From: Bacteroidota bacterium | GTDB lineage: Bacteria; Bacteroidota; Ignavibacteria; Ignavibacteriales; Ignavibacteriaceae | Length of the DNA stretch: 64,000 nt | Assembly (NCBI GenBank): GCA_021777835.1 | Contig: JAJYDC010000007.1 | Location: forward strand, 85,530-149,529 | Direction: 5' to 3' | Shown: piece after piece, positions 16,661 to 25,834 of the stretch | How the letters are laid out: the number at the start of each line of letters is the position of its first letter | Position numbering within the stretch: position 1 is the first letter of the stretch | Translations under genes and position numbers: made by a program | The notes under the pieces: generated by a model | Told to the model about the DNA's origin: nothing | The model's database searches: none | The model's input: the letters and a program-made list of their open reading frames with translations, nothing else

Positions 16661-17629
16661 TTATAAATAAAAATTCTTATCCCACCGGTGGACTTTTAAC
16701 TGTTCTAAAAGTCCCGGAGAAAGAGGTCCCTTCTCAACACTTTTTAAATTAGCTAGGAGATTCTTTTCCTTTCTCATGCCCGGTATTACAGATGTAACTG
16801 CCTCAAAGCTTATAATATATCTTAAAGCAGCTTCCGCCATAGATGTAGTCTCCGATTTTACATCATTCCAAATTTTATCTACCCGTAGCTTTACATCCAC
16901 TTTTCTCTTGTCTCTAAAATAACTATTGCGAAAGTCTCCTACAGGAAATTCAGTAGTCGGATCAATATTCCCCGTCAGAGCTCCTTCATCAAAAGGTACT
17001 CTTGCAAGTATGCTTATTTTATTCTCAAGGCAAAACGGGAAAAGTACTTCTGCCGGTTTCTGATCAAAAATATTAAAGATTACCTGGAAGCAGTCAATCA
17101 ATCCTGTTTTACCTGCTCTGATACCGTTACTCGGCTGATGATCATTAATTGAAATTCCCCAAAAGCGTACCTTGCCGTCTTTTTTTAATTTATGAATTGC
17201 TTCCTTCCAATCATCGGAATCTGACCACTTATCATTCCATACATGGAATTGCATTAAGTCGATATAATCTCTTTTGAGATTTCTAAGACTCTCCTCAGTT
17301 TTCTTAATTATATATTCTTTTGTAAAAGATTCTTTTAGCGTAGAGCTATCTGAGGCAGGCCATTCTAATTTCTTTGACGGAATCTTTGTAGCTATGAATA
17401 ATTCTTCGCCGCACTCTTTCTCCACTTCTCCTACAAGTTGTTCACTGTGCCCATTTCCGTATACAAGCGCAGTATCAAAGAAATTAATCCCTCCATCAAT
17501 AGCTTTATGAAGGGCTTTCTTAGATTCAATATCATCTGCCCCAATCCACATCGATTTACCAATTCCCCAGCAGCCAAAACCAAGTTGTGATATTTTGTAT
17601 TTTGATTTAGAAAATTGTTTCATCAACAT
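16661..17629 (-). CDS. Aldo/keto reductase
   Basis: A cytosolic NADPH-dependent carbonyl reductase with an (alpha/beta)8 barrel. The catalytic tetrad is intact: D52 and Y57 in FFDTALVYGNG, K82 in FIATKIPS, and H129 in LMQFHVWND. The 322-residue length and the C-terminal segment AALRYIISFEAVTSVIPGM fit the YajO/Tas-like, general AKR group whose physiological substrates are mostly unknown. Two in-frame ATGs (17629 and 17623) are possible; the first has AGAGAG upstream. It probably shares a transcript with the LOG gene downstream. The 406 bp before it have no gene. Confidence 0.9.
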   Translation of the reverse strand: MLMKQFSKSKYKISQLGFGCWGIGKSMWIGADDIESKKALHKAIDGGINFFDTALVYGNGHSEQLVGEVEKECGEELFIATKIPSKKLEWPASDSSTLKESFTKEYIIKKTEESLRNLKRDYIDLMQFHVWNDKWSDSDDWKEAIHKLKKDGKVRFWGISINDHQPSNGIRAGKTGLIDCFQVIFNIFDQKPAEVLFPFCLENKISILARVPFDEGALTGNIDPTTEFPVGDFRNSYFRDKRKVDVKLRVDKIWNDVKSETTSMAEAALRYIISFEAVTSVIPGMRKEKNLLANLKSVEKGPLSPGLLEQLKVHRWDKNFYL

Positions 17630-18035
17630 AAATTTTTCTCTCTTTCCAATTTTATTTAGAATGAATAAAAATCCCGTAATAAAATCAAAATTAAGATAAT
17701 ACTTTAAACCAATTTTGCAAACAGACTTTTTTTAACGCTTCAATTTTATTTGTAAATTGACAATATTATTTAAGCATCAACTATGATCTGCTCTCTTCGT
17801 ATCTATCTCCCGCATGATAAATATGTTTTGTAAGGCTATCAAAATAAGCTAGCATTCGCATGCTTAATGATTAATCGCCTCGATTAGACGTGCCTCGTCT
17901 ACAATCTGTTTTGGACAGAAGCAGTAGTTATTATTATATTACTTCTATTATAATATAATAATTTGCGGTTTTGATGTTAATGACTTAAATTTTTATTTGT
18001 AATTTATCATTGGATAAATAAGTCATCTAAACAAA
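17630..18035. other. Intergenic region with two mutually exclusive hairpins
   Basis: A 406-bp gap between divergent genes. Two perfect 6-bp hairpins overlap by two bases: TAATCG-CCT-CGATTA (17872-17886) and TAGACG-TGCCT-CGTCTA (17885-17901). A further AT-only palindromic tract lies at about 17936-17960. No open frame or tRNA is visible. Promoters for mce and for the aldo/keto reductase must lie here, but I could not place boxes. Confidence 0.4.
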
Positions 18036-18452
18036 ATGCATGTAAATAGCATAGAACATATTGCAATAGCAGTAAAAAACCTCGATGAATCAATTAATTT
18101 CTATGAAAACACTTTCGGACTTAAATGTTATTTAATTGAAGAAGTCGTAGATCAGAAAGTTAGAACTGCGTTTTTTAATGTAGGCGGAACAAAAATTGAG
18201 CTCGTCGAATCTACAGATTCTCAAGGCACAATCGCAAAATTTATTGAAAAACACGGTGAGGGAATACATCACATTGCTTTTGCAGTCAATGATGTTGAAT
18301 CATCACTAAAGGAACTGGAATCTAAAGGAATTAAGTTAATAGATAGAACGCCTCGTCCAGGTGCAGAGGGACTTGATATTGCCTTTCTGCATCCTAAATC
18401 GACTTTGGGAGTGCTCACAGAATTATGCAAAGAAAAATTAAAGGATAAATAA
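18036..18452 (+). CDS. mce: Methylmalonyl-CoA epimerase
   Basis: Interconverts (R)- and (S)-methylmalonyl-CoA, linking propionyl-CoA metabolism with succinyl-CoA. The 138-residue protein consists of two vicinal-oxygen-chelate modules. Metal ligands expected for the family are visible: H8 (SIEHIAIAV), H79 (GEGIHHIAFAV) and E129 (GVLTEL). FLHPKSTLGVLTEL is a characteristic ending. Length and motif order match bacterial Mce, distinguishing it from glyoxalase I. The mutase genes are not in this window. It is 6 bp upstream of the PAP2-like gene, so the two are likely co-transcribed, perhaps with the next small gene. Confidence 0.95.
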   Translation: MHVNSIEHIAIAVKNLDESINFYENTFGLKCYLIEEVVDQKVRTAFFNVGGTKIELVESTDSQGTIAKFIEKHGEGIHHIAFAVNDVESSLKELESKGIKLIDRTPRPGAEGLDIAFLHPKSTLGVLTELCKEKLKDK

Positions 18453-18458
18453 ATTATA

Positions 18459-19067
18459 ATGAACTGGTCGGAGTTTGTTAAAAATAAGAAGCTAATAATC
18501 GAATTTGTGCTTTCAGTAATTGTCTTAGTCTTTACTCTAACCTTTATGTCACGTTTTTTGGATTTCATTGAACATCGCCAAGGTGTTGTATTACTCGATC
18601 CAATACTTGAAACATTTCAACCTGTAAATCTAACCTGGCTGATTTTTGCCTTAATTTATGTCTCTTTACTAATTACAGTAGCCTTAATTGTTAAATATCC
18701 GCAAAAGCTTTTATTCGCAATACAAGTCTATGCATTATTGCTTTTATTCCGTATGACAGCAATGTACCTCCTGCCGTTAAATCCTCCCATGCGGATGATT
18801 ATGCTGAATGATCCATGTATACAGTTTTTTGGGAGCGGCAGTATCCTGACGAAAGATCTTTTCTTTTCAGGACATACAGCATCTCTATTCTTTTTCTTCC
18901 TAATTACCGATAGAAAACCGCTCAAGTATTTGCTTCTTGCTCTCACTATTCTGGTTGCTGCAGCCCTTCTCTTGCAGCATGTCCATTATTCAATAGATGT
19001 TTTTGCAGCTCCCTTTTTTACATATACGGCGTACAGATTGATTAAACTGAAAAATAAAATCATATAA
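18459..19067 (+). CDS. PAP2 / sphingomyelin-synthase-like membrane phosphatase or transferase
   Basis: A 202-residue integral membrane protein with about six hydrophobic segments. The active-site motifs are SGHTASLFF (137-145, His139) and HVHYSIDVFAAP (174-185, His176 and Asp180). This His-His-Asp arrangement and the spacing fit the sphingomyelin-synthase branch of the PAP2 superfamily, whose members move phospho-headgroups between lipids or remove phosphate from them. The first family motif of classical PAP2 enzymes (KxxxxxxRP) is missing, which again favours that branch. The lipid substrate is unknown. It lies 6 bp after mce and 32 bp before a small soluble protein. Confidence 0.82.
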   Translation: MNWSEFVKNKKLIIEFVLSVIVLVFTLTFMSRFLDFIEHRQGVVLLDPILETFQPVNLTWLIFALIYVSLLITVALIVKYPQKLLFAIQVYALLLLFRMTAMYLLPLNPPMRMIMLNDPCIQFFGSGSILTKDLFFSGHTASLFFFFLITDRKPLKYLLLALTILVAAALLLQHVHYSIDVFAAPFFTYTAYRLIKLKNKII

Positions 19068-19099
19068 TTTTATGAATATTATGCAAAGTTAGGTTATCA

Positions 19100-19432
19100 A
19101 TGGAAGAACCGATTAATGTCAAAGAAGTAACTAAATTAATTTCTACCTCATTAAAAAACAGCGAATTTGATCTTGACTCTGCCGCCAAGAACCTAAAAAC
19201 ACTTAATGAGTTCAAAGCTTATTTGACAAAAAAACTTACTAAAATGTTGGATGAAGATTACAGTAGCCTGGTAAATTTGCTATATCGCATAGATGTAGAT
19301 GAAGAAAAAGTTAATGAACTATTTTCGTCTTCCAACAAGGATTTTATACCCGCTGCCTTAGCAGACCTTATTATCGATCGTCAGATCGAAAAAATAAAAT
19401 GGCGAATGAAAATTAAAAAAGGTGAAATCTAA
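19100..19432 (+). CDS. Conserved-looking small soluble protein, unknown function
   Basis: A 110-residue protein, probably helical and cytosolic, without Cys, signal peptide or membrane segment. The central stretch NLLYRIDVDEEKVNELF followed by ALADLIIDRQIEKIKWR looks like a conserved core; I have the impression of similar small proteins in Bacteroidota but cannot verify that without a search. It ends in a basic tail. It lies in line with mce and the PAP2-like gene and is probably part of that transcript. No function can be assigned. Confidence 0.7.
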   Translation: MEEPINVKEVTKLISTSLKNSEFDLDSAAKNLKTLNEFKAYLTKKLTKMLDEDYSSLVNLLYRIDVDEEKVNELFSSSNKDFIPAALADLIIDRQIEKIKWRMKIKKGEI

Positions 19433-19577
19433 TTACCTTTCAAATAATCACGACTTACCGTTTTTTATGTATACCCGAAAAATCATATAATAATTGAAAA
19501 TTAGCCAACTAATAATTAAGTTAAAGCAGCAATTACTAGGATAAGTTTAATATCTAATATAGGACCGGAGTAATGTT

Positions 19578-21521
19578 ATGGGATTGTTTAATAATAAAGA
19601 ATTAGAACAATTGCGCAATGAGAATGAAGAACTGAAAACCCAGCTTCATTTCATTGCAGAGAAACAGGAAAATGCAAGATATCTTGAAGAGCTTTTGAAA
19701 AAACTCCGCAAGGAGGTTTCTCAACTAAACAAAGAAAGAAATGATGTTAAAGAAAAAATAAATTTTCTCAATGCTGAAGAACATCAAAAACAGGAACAAC
19801 TTGCAGAATTTCAACTCCGGATTGAAAATCTTGGAAATATGAAGGATGAACTTCAAAATACGATTCTAAATTATACTACTAAAGTTGATGATTTAGAAAG
19901 TATTTTAAATAATGCACATCGAATTGAAGAAAACTCTGAAGTCCCTGATAAACCATCCTTTGATGATGTCGCAGCCGAAAATGAAAAATATATCTTTGAA
20001 GCAAATCAAAGGATACAGGAGTTAAATCAACAAGAAGCAGAGCTTCAAAGTCTTATTGATTCAAAAAAAGAAGAACTGAATAGAATTGAAGAAGATCAAA
20101 TTACCTATTCAGCAAAACAAAATGCCGTTCATCAGAACTTAAATGAGTATGAAGAGAAAATTCATTCTTACGAATTAAAAAGAAGTAGTCTGGAAAAAGA
20201 AATTGAGACAAAAGAATATCAAATTAAGGAGCACACACAAAAATTAAGTTCAATCCAAAGTGAATATAATTTAACTATAAAAAATCTTACCGAACTTCAT
20301 GAAAAGGAAAAGAATATTCGCGTCCGCCTGGAATTGCTTTTAAACGAAGAAAAGGAAAAAAGCGGGGTTATTAAAGATCTTGAAGAATTCAAACTGGAAA
20401 TGGAATCTAAGCGTGGGCTTATTGAGGATATGGAGGAAAAGTATAAAAAGCTTTCGGAGGATAGTAGATTCAAGGAAAAAGAACTTTATGCTATCGACCA
20501 GTCACTCTCCATAAAATCAACCAGGCTATCAAAACTAAACCTTGAAATACTAACCCTAAGTAAAAAGTCTGAAGAATTACAAGAAGAAACAAAAAAGTAT
20601 GAAGAATTAAAAAACGATATTCAGCAAAAATTTTCGCAGGAAAAGGAGATAATTGAAAAACTATCCGGGCAGAAGGTTAAACTCCACGAATTAGTACCCC
20701 TGCTTGAAAAAAGAAAGCAGGAAATAGAGCAAAGTAACATCGAGCTTGAAGATAGATTTACTAAAATGTTCCAGAAGTTTAACTCTGAAATGAATGAGAT
20801 AAACAAAAAGAGAAATGTACTCGAGCAGATTGTATTAAAGAAAGAAAAAGATATTGACGAAAAAGACATGATGCTGTACGAAAAGATAGCTGCTCTTGAG
20901 GAAAGTGAAAAAATATTAAATATGCGCCAGACTGAAGCTGAATCACTTTCAGAAATTGTTAAAAAAATTGAAGCACAAAGAGAAAACGCAAAAACTGAAC
21001 TCCTTAAACTTGATGAAGAATTGCTTGAAAAGAAAAACCTTAACTCAGATCTGCGCGTTGAATCCGAGCTCCTTCTAAAGAAAAAAACTTTGCTTGAGAA
21101 AAGTCTGCAGGAGCTTCTTAATATCTTTAAAGATAGCTATGCTAAAATGGAAGAAAAAAAGAATAAGCAGTATAATGAGATGAAAGAATACGAAGAAAAG
21201 CTTTTAGACTACAGAGAACAAATCAAAGAAACTATGAAAGAACTTGAACATCTTCAGATAAGTATTGGTGCTATCAAAGTTGAGCACGAAGAATTCAGGG
21301 GTAGTATTTCTAAAATGGTAAATATGAAGAAAAGACTATATGAAGAAATCCTTAAACAGCAATCTGCATTACAGAAATATCAGAAAGTACGGGAAAAGTT
21401 GAAAGTTGAACAATCCCTTGAAAACAACAAAAAAATGGGCGGTCCCTATCAAGGCGAAGAATCAAGAGTTGGCGAAGCAAAAGGAATTGATCAGAAAAAA
21501 GCGAATATCTTTAAGTTGTAA
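19578..21521 (+). CDS. Giant coiled-coil protein, unknown function
   Basis: A 647-residue protein that is almost entirely heptad-repeat coiled coil from about residue 5 to 615, extremely rich in Glu, Lys, Leu and Asn. It has no ATPase head, hinge, membrane segment or signal peptide, so it is not an SMC protein despite the similar rods. It presumably forms a long cytoplasmic fibre or scaffold. The last ~30 residues (MGGPYQGEESRVGEAKGIDQ) break the coil and could be a docking tail. The ATG has CCGGAG nine bases upstream. A bidirectional hairpin follows the stop. Bactofilin- or crescentin-like cytoskeletal roles are a guess based only on architecture. Confidence 0.8.
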   Translation: MGLFNNKELEQLRNENEELKTQLHFIAEKQENARYLEELLKKLRKEVSQLNKERNDVKEKINFLNAEEHQKQEQLAEFQLRIENLGNMKDELQNTILNYTTKVDDLESILNNAHRIEENSEVPDKPSFDDVAAENEKYIFEANQRIQELNQQEAELQSLIDSKKEELNRIEEDQITYSAKQNAVHQNLNEYEEKIHSYELKRSSLEKEIETKEYQIKEHTQKLSSIQSEYNLTIKNLTELHEKEKNIRVRLELLLNEEKEKSGVIKDLEEFKLEMESKRGLIEDMEEKYKKLSEDSRFKEKELYAIDQSLSIKSTRLSKLNLEILTLSKKSEELQEETKKYEELKNDIQQKFSQEKEIIEKLSGQKVKLHELVPLLEKRKQEIEQSNIELEDRFTKMFQKFNSEMNEINKKRNVLEQIVLKKEKDIDEKDMMLYEKIAALEESEKILNMRQTEAESLSEIVKKIEAQRENAKTELLKLDEELLEKKNLNSDLRVESELLLKKKTLLEKSLQELLNIFKDSYAKMEEKKNKQYNEMKEYEEKLLDYREQIKETMKELEHLQISIGAIKVEHEEFRGSISKMVNMKKRLYEEILKQQSALQKYQKVREKLKVEQSLENNKKMGGPYQGEESRVGEAKGIDQKKANIFKL

Positions 21522-21584
21522 AAAAAACCAGTTCCCATTTTCGAATTTGATATCATCATGAAATTACTTCATTTAAAATAATAT

Positions 21585-21602
21585 GGCTGCCAACAGGCAG
21601 CC
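21585..21602. terminator. Bidirectional hairpin between convergent genes
   Basis: A perfect 7-bp stem, GGCTGCC (21585-21591) with GGCAGCC (21596-21602), closes on an AACA loop. It sits between the coiled-coil gene (+) and the beta-helix gene (-). The flanks are AT-rich but lack a clean T-run on either side, so it is a plausible rather than a strong terminator for both directions. Confidence 0.6.
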
Positions 21603-21626
21603 TTAATAATGAAATCGGACTAACAC

Positions 21627-23894
21627 TTACTTTAACAATAACATCTTCTTCACACTTACAAAATCTCCCGCAACTATCCGATAGAAATACATTCCACTTG
21701 CAAGATTAGAAGCTTCAAAACTTGACGTATAGCTGCCCGCTAATTTATAGCCACTTACTAGTGTTTTAACAACATTGCCGACTACGTCATAAACTTTTAA
21801 TGACACAAAACCATCTTTTGGTAATTGATAATTTATCACAGTAGTAGGATTAAAGGGGTTAGGATAGTTTTGATCCGCTGCATAGAATTTCGGCAAAGGA
21901 GTTGATAATACTTTGGGCTGCTCAGAACCAAGCGTCGGTGACAAATTTGCAACTGCTTTTGCAGCGCCAATGGAAACAGTCATTTGATTTGATGTAACAA
22001 CTGTATTATGAGCATCAGTAACTATACACTTTAAATAGATGCTTGCATAAAATGCTGTCGCCAAGGTTGCGCTATTTGTACCGCATGTGTACCAAACACC
22101 TTTTGTAAGAAGATTAGGACTTATAGCCAAAGCCGATTGAACCCCTCCAGGATATTCATAATACCACTGATAACTAAAAGGAGGAAAGCCATTTGTTAAG
22201 CTTGCATTCCATGTACCGTTTTGTCCAATTGGCAATGAAATTGAACCTGAAATAGAAACCGCGGATAATGGGAATAATACAGGCGAGCCAGTAAGAGTAA
22301 ATTTACCTCCGGAAAGTTTTCTGTCCCGTGCTGGTATGCTGTTAGTTAAATAATGCCCCATCAAATATGTTGTGCCTTCTGCAGGATATGAATAGTAATT
22401 ATCATCTAGCCAACTTGGTCTATTATTAAGATAATAAGAATCATCATTGCAAATAGTTGTAGGTAATATCACTGGATGCATATGTTCATAAAGATGTGTT
22501 ATAAGACTATATTGATCGGGATGATTTGCAAGATCTCCGTAAAACATTCCAAATATGTCTAGTACTGTCGTACTTAATGGATACGTTGCATATATGCATG
22601 AATTAGCAATAACATTGGTATTACCCCCATTCTCGACAAAAATATAACCGTCTTGTTGTGCATCATCGTTCCATACCCGATTTCTAAAAAAGGTATTATA
22701 TTGACCATTATTTCCGTGAGAACCATCCTCGTATATCAACTCAACAAAGTTCGATTCAAACAAATTGGCATGCGCATAAGTGCCGTGAACCGCTATATCT
22801 GCCGGTCCGATATTAGGATCAGATGTCCAAGGCGGCAACTCAAATGCCCAATCATAATTACGAACATAATCATAATTGAATGAATATACATTTCTATTAG
22901 CTGATGATTCAACAAGCATGGCATGACGCAAATAATTGAAAATATTATTTTCTATCAAACAATTTGTAGACCTATTTTCGCAAACTACGCCATATCCGGT
23001 TCCTTCTGGGTTGCCATATGCATTAGCATGATGAAAAAAACACCCGTGAATAAAAATATGTGAACTGGCAGAAATATCCACATGCCAGCTTACGGTGCCA
23101 TGGCTTTCTACTCCATAAAGCCAACAGTTTACCGCATTATTGAAGTAAAAATTTCTAACCGCATTTGCAGCTCCATCGCTTGTGCTTCTCTGTACCTTTA
23201 TATCCTCAAAACCTATATTTTGTACCGGAATAAATTTTTGGATTCTGGGAGAATAACCAGCAGGGTAGTCCATTGATAATTTATCAGCAAGTTGATACTG
23301 TGTGTCACTAATTTTCGCTTTTATTTGAATTACTTGGCCTACTGTTGCCCATTGATAGTTAGTGGGGAGATCATCTAATAATTCAATACAATCACCAATA
23401 TTTAAATCAGTTCGCGCACTTGCTAACGTTAATATATCATTATCCTTCACATAGCTTCCCATTAAAGGTGTAGTAGTTCCGGTTGAATTCCCTGTAATTG
23501 AAAAACAGTGATCTGCACTTGATCCAGTTTGGAAAAATAATATTACTTTATCTGATCCAATGCCTTTTATTACCAGGTTATTATCAGCAGTTCCCAGTGC
23601 AATAGTTCCATTAAAATTATAAGTTCCTGGTTGTGAGAAATAAATTACTTTCCATCCCTGAGATCTTCTCGCATCAGTAATAGCAGCCAAAAACCCTGCA
23701 GTATTATTGGTCGCACTTCCACTGGGGGTAACATTATATGGAGGCTTTGTAACATCAATGATTAGATTAAAATCTACAGGTCTTTGGATTGTTAATCCTG
23801 CCGTAGTCCAGTCAACTCTATTTCCCGGGGGAATTAAGGGCGGGTTCCAAATTTGTGAAAATATATTATTTGAAACGAACAACACAATGAACAC
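21627..23894 (-). CDS. T9SS-secreted beta-helix (pectate-lyase-like) protein with a stop codon in its signal peptide
   Basis: The 755-residue frame encodes a pectate-lyase-3-type N-terminal segment (about 55-110, with AGFLAAITDARRSQGWKVIYF). A right-handed parallel beta-helix follows at roughly 120-480, then an Ig-like domain at about 550-650 and a T9SS sorting domain at the C-terminus (QNYPNPFNPTTVINYQLP, FYRIVAGD, KKMLLLK). The open frame begins at a weak GTG. The natural start appears to be the ATG at 23915-23913, preceded by GGAGAAAA, but its sixth codon (23900-23898) is TAA. Without that stop the N-terminus would be MKSIY-x-FVFIVLFVSNNIFSQ, a perfect signal peptide. The gene may be a recent pseudogene or a sequencing artefact. 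No substrate can be named. Confidence 0.75.
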   Translation of the reverse strand: MFIVLFVSNNIFSQIWNPPLIPPGNRVDWTTAGLTIQRPVDFNLIIDVTKPPYNVTPSGSATNNTAGFLAAITDARRSQGWKVIYFSQPGTYNFNGTIALGTADNNLVIKGIGSDKVILFFQTGSSADHCFSITGNSTGTTTPLMGSYVKDNDILTLASARTDLNIGDCIELLDDLPTNYQWATVGQVIQIKAKISDTQYQLADKLSMDYPAGYSPRIQKFIPVQNIGFEDIKVQRSTSDGAANAVRNFYFNNAVNCWLYGVESHGTVSWHVDISASSHIFIHGCFFHHANAYGNPEGTGYGVVCENRSTNCLIENNIFNYLRHAMLVESSANRNVYSFNYDYVRNYDWAFELPPWTSDPNIGPADIAVHGTYAHANLFESNFVELIYEDGSHGNNGQYNTFFRNRVWNDDAQQDGYIFVENGGNTNVIANSCIYATYPLSTTVLDIFGMFYGDLANHPDQYSLITHLYEHMHPVILPTTICNDDSYYLNNRPSWLDDNYYSYPAEGTTYLMGHYLTNSIPARDRKLSGGKFTLTGSPVLFPLSAVSISGSISLPIGQNGTWNASLTNGFPPFSYQWYYEYPGGVQSALAISPNLLTKGVWYTCGTNSATLATAFYASIYLKCIVTDAHNTVVTSNQMTVSIGAAKAVANLSPTLGSEQPKVLSTPLPKFYAADQNYPNPFNPTTVINYQLPKDGFVSLKVYDVVGNVVKTLVSGYKLAGSYTSSFEASNLASGMYFYRIVAGDFVSVKKMLLLK

Positions 23895-23941
23895 AAATTA
23901 ATAAATGCTTTTCATTTTTCTCCTTGTTAAATGTTATTTTT

Positions 23942-24721
23942 TTAAAGTTCATATCCAATTAAGAAACCATATAAATATGACTTATGTGTTCCAATACCGA
24001 CAATTCCTAATTTTGAATCGTCCTTTATATACCTCAAATCAAATTGGAAATTTCTATATTGTAAATTTATGCCTGTAGTTATATAGGTACCTGAATCATT
24101 CATGTATGGTTTTCCATAATCATAATTTGGAAAATCAGTAAAACGATTGTAAGTAATTACTGGTACAATAAAATCTTGTTTATCCGAAAGATTCCAAGAG
24201 AAACCTGTTCCGAGATAAATGTTCACCATAATTTCTTTAATTCGAGTAAGATCATAGTTCAGTAAGAAACTATCATCTAAATTCCACATTCTATATTCCG
24301 AATATCCATAAACGCCATTGTTTTGATTATCCACGCCTTGTGCAATACCTGTAATCTTACCTGTATTTTCCATTACTCCCGGCTCCCATGCAATAAACAG
24401 ATTCCCTACAATGTGATAATTAAACCTAAATGTTAGTATAAGGCTTGGATTAGATTCGTGATTTAATTTATTTCTGTAATAATTTACTTCGTTGGTTTCA
24501 TAAACAGTCGGAAATCCAATACCGACTTTAATACCAATTTGCTGTGCAAATAAAAACGGAGGATCAGATTTTTGCTTTGATTCATCTTTGTGGTAATTCA
24601 CTTTGTAGGTTTGAAGAATATTTGACAACCCGTAGTCGATTTTAGTTCCTGGTTGCTGAGCAAATAAATTGATCCCCGATAGCAACATAATACTACAAAC
24701 AATAAGTAACTTTTTCATCAT
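23942..24721 (-). CDS. Probable outer-membrane beta-barrel protein, unknown function
   Basis: A 259-residue exported protein with a clear signal peptide (KKLLIVCSIMLLSGI then FAQ at ~22). A second FAQQIGIKVGIGFP segment follows, after which amphipathic beta strands alternate with aromatic residues (FRFNYHIVGNLFIAWEPGV, FQFDLRYI, KSYLYGFLIGYEL). The terminal aromatic-rich strand ending Y-E-L is typical of proteins inserted by the BAM complex. The repeated FAQQPGTKIDYG / FAQQIGIKVGIG near the N-terminus may reflect an internal duplication. The ribosome site is TAGGAGAA. It lies 26-47 bp upstream of the beta-helix gene in the same direction and could be co-transcribed with it. Confidence 0.7.
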   Translation of the reverse strand: MMKKLLIVCSIMLLSGINLFAQQPGTKIDYGLSNILQTYKVNYHKDESKQKSDPPFLFAQQIGIKVGIGFPTVYETNEVNYYRNKLNHESNPSLILTFRFNYHIVGNLFIAWEPGVMENTGKITGIAQGVDNQNNGVYGYSEYRMWNLDDSFLLNYDLTRIKEIMVNIYLGTGFSWNLSDKQDFIVPVITYNRFTDFPNYDYGKPYMNDSGTYITTGINLQYRNFQFDLRYIKDDSKLGIVGIGTHKSYLYGFLIGYEL

Positions 24722-25834
24722 TGGCTTTTCTCCTAATTTAGTTTTATGACTGAAATATTTATGTATGAATTATATCTTAGATCATTGTCATTTCTCAGCA
24801 AAAAATATCTAGTGTTTAATCTCTATGGGTAAATTCCCCGCCGCTCAGCAACGATAATATTATAGAAATACAACATTGATACCCGTCCGCTTGCGGCGGT
24901 GAGGTTCAATTATCTAAAGGTCTTCAAGCAAGAATATGATAAATGCTGTCTTGTTATTTAATCTAATTAGCATAAAACTTTTAACCGTGAGTTATGTAGA
25001 TAGGTACCCCGAATAGAGTCCCCCTCTATTTCATAATTGTATAAATCTGATCTTTAGAACCTGCCTGCCTGTAGGCAAGCTCTGTATCAAATTAATAAAA
25101 ATAATAACTGAAATAACCTAAGGAATAAATTAACTAAAAACAATCAAAAATATTTATTCTACCATTCTATTTTATACTCCTCGCTGTACGTAACTTCTTA
25201 GCACATGATCATCAATGACATTTTTTTGCTCTCGGCATTAATTAAATACCTGTCAACCGGCTGCTAATTCATATTTCAAAATTATCCAAGATTCCCTTTC
25301 ATCAGAAAAAATAACTTACCTATTCGCTTCACTCCACTCCATTACACTCCGTTCTCGTTACGCTCAGTCGCAAGATATTTATTCCGCACACAAGAGCCAA
25401 AGCATTTTGCAACTCCACTTGAGTACTTGTCTTTGCCGGCAGACTTCTTGCCAATGACTGTGTATTAAGGTTGCCATTAATAAATCCTTCAAGCACAGAA
25501 GCAATCCTTACTCTTGAAGACCATGACAATGTGCTGCAGCCGAAGACTCGGTCTAATGACAATTGCATACTTTTGAGTCAAATCCTTGATATCCTTTACT
25601 CCGCCTCTACCATGCCTCAATCACCCCTCCCGTCCTCCCTTCTTGCACTTTCTCATTACTACAGTGAAATCTCACTCCATAACCATTATAATTGTAACAG
25701 ATAATAAAAGAATCATAACTTTAGGAGTTATTATAGATTCAATAATATTAAATTATAAGGAATATTACAATTAATTCATTCACTTTTTAATATATTTAGA
25801 TTATACAGAAATACTTTTTTAGATGGAGAATAAA
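24722..25834. other. Long non-coding stretch, relic-like
   Basis: About 1.1 kb without a convincing gene. It includes small GC-rich palindromes in an AT-rich background: CCGCTTGCGG at about 24888-24897 and GCCTGCCTGTAGGCAAGC at about 25063-25080. Such patches resemble dispersed intergenic repeats, though only one copy of each is present here. Between about 25321 and 25620 the composition shifts, and both strands are open for 60-80 codons (minus 25329-25568, plus 25471-25704). Neither frame has a ribosome site or a recognisable product. The transketolase promoter must lie in the last ~100 bp. Confidence 0.5.

Noticed and set aside
24880..24900. tRNA-like patch with GAGGTTCAATT
   Set aside because: No acceptor stem or anticodon arm can be folded around it.
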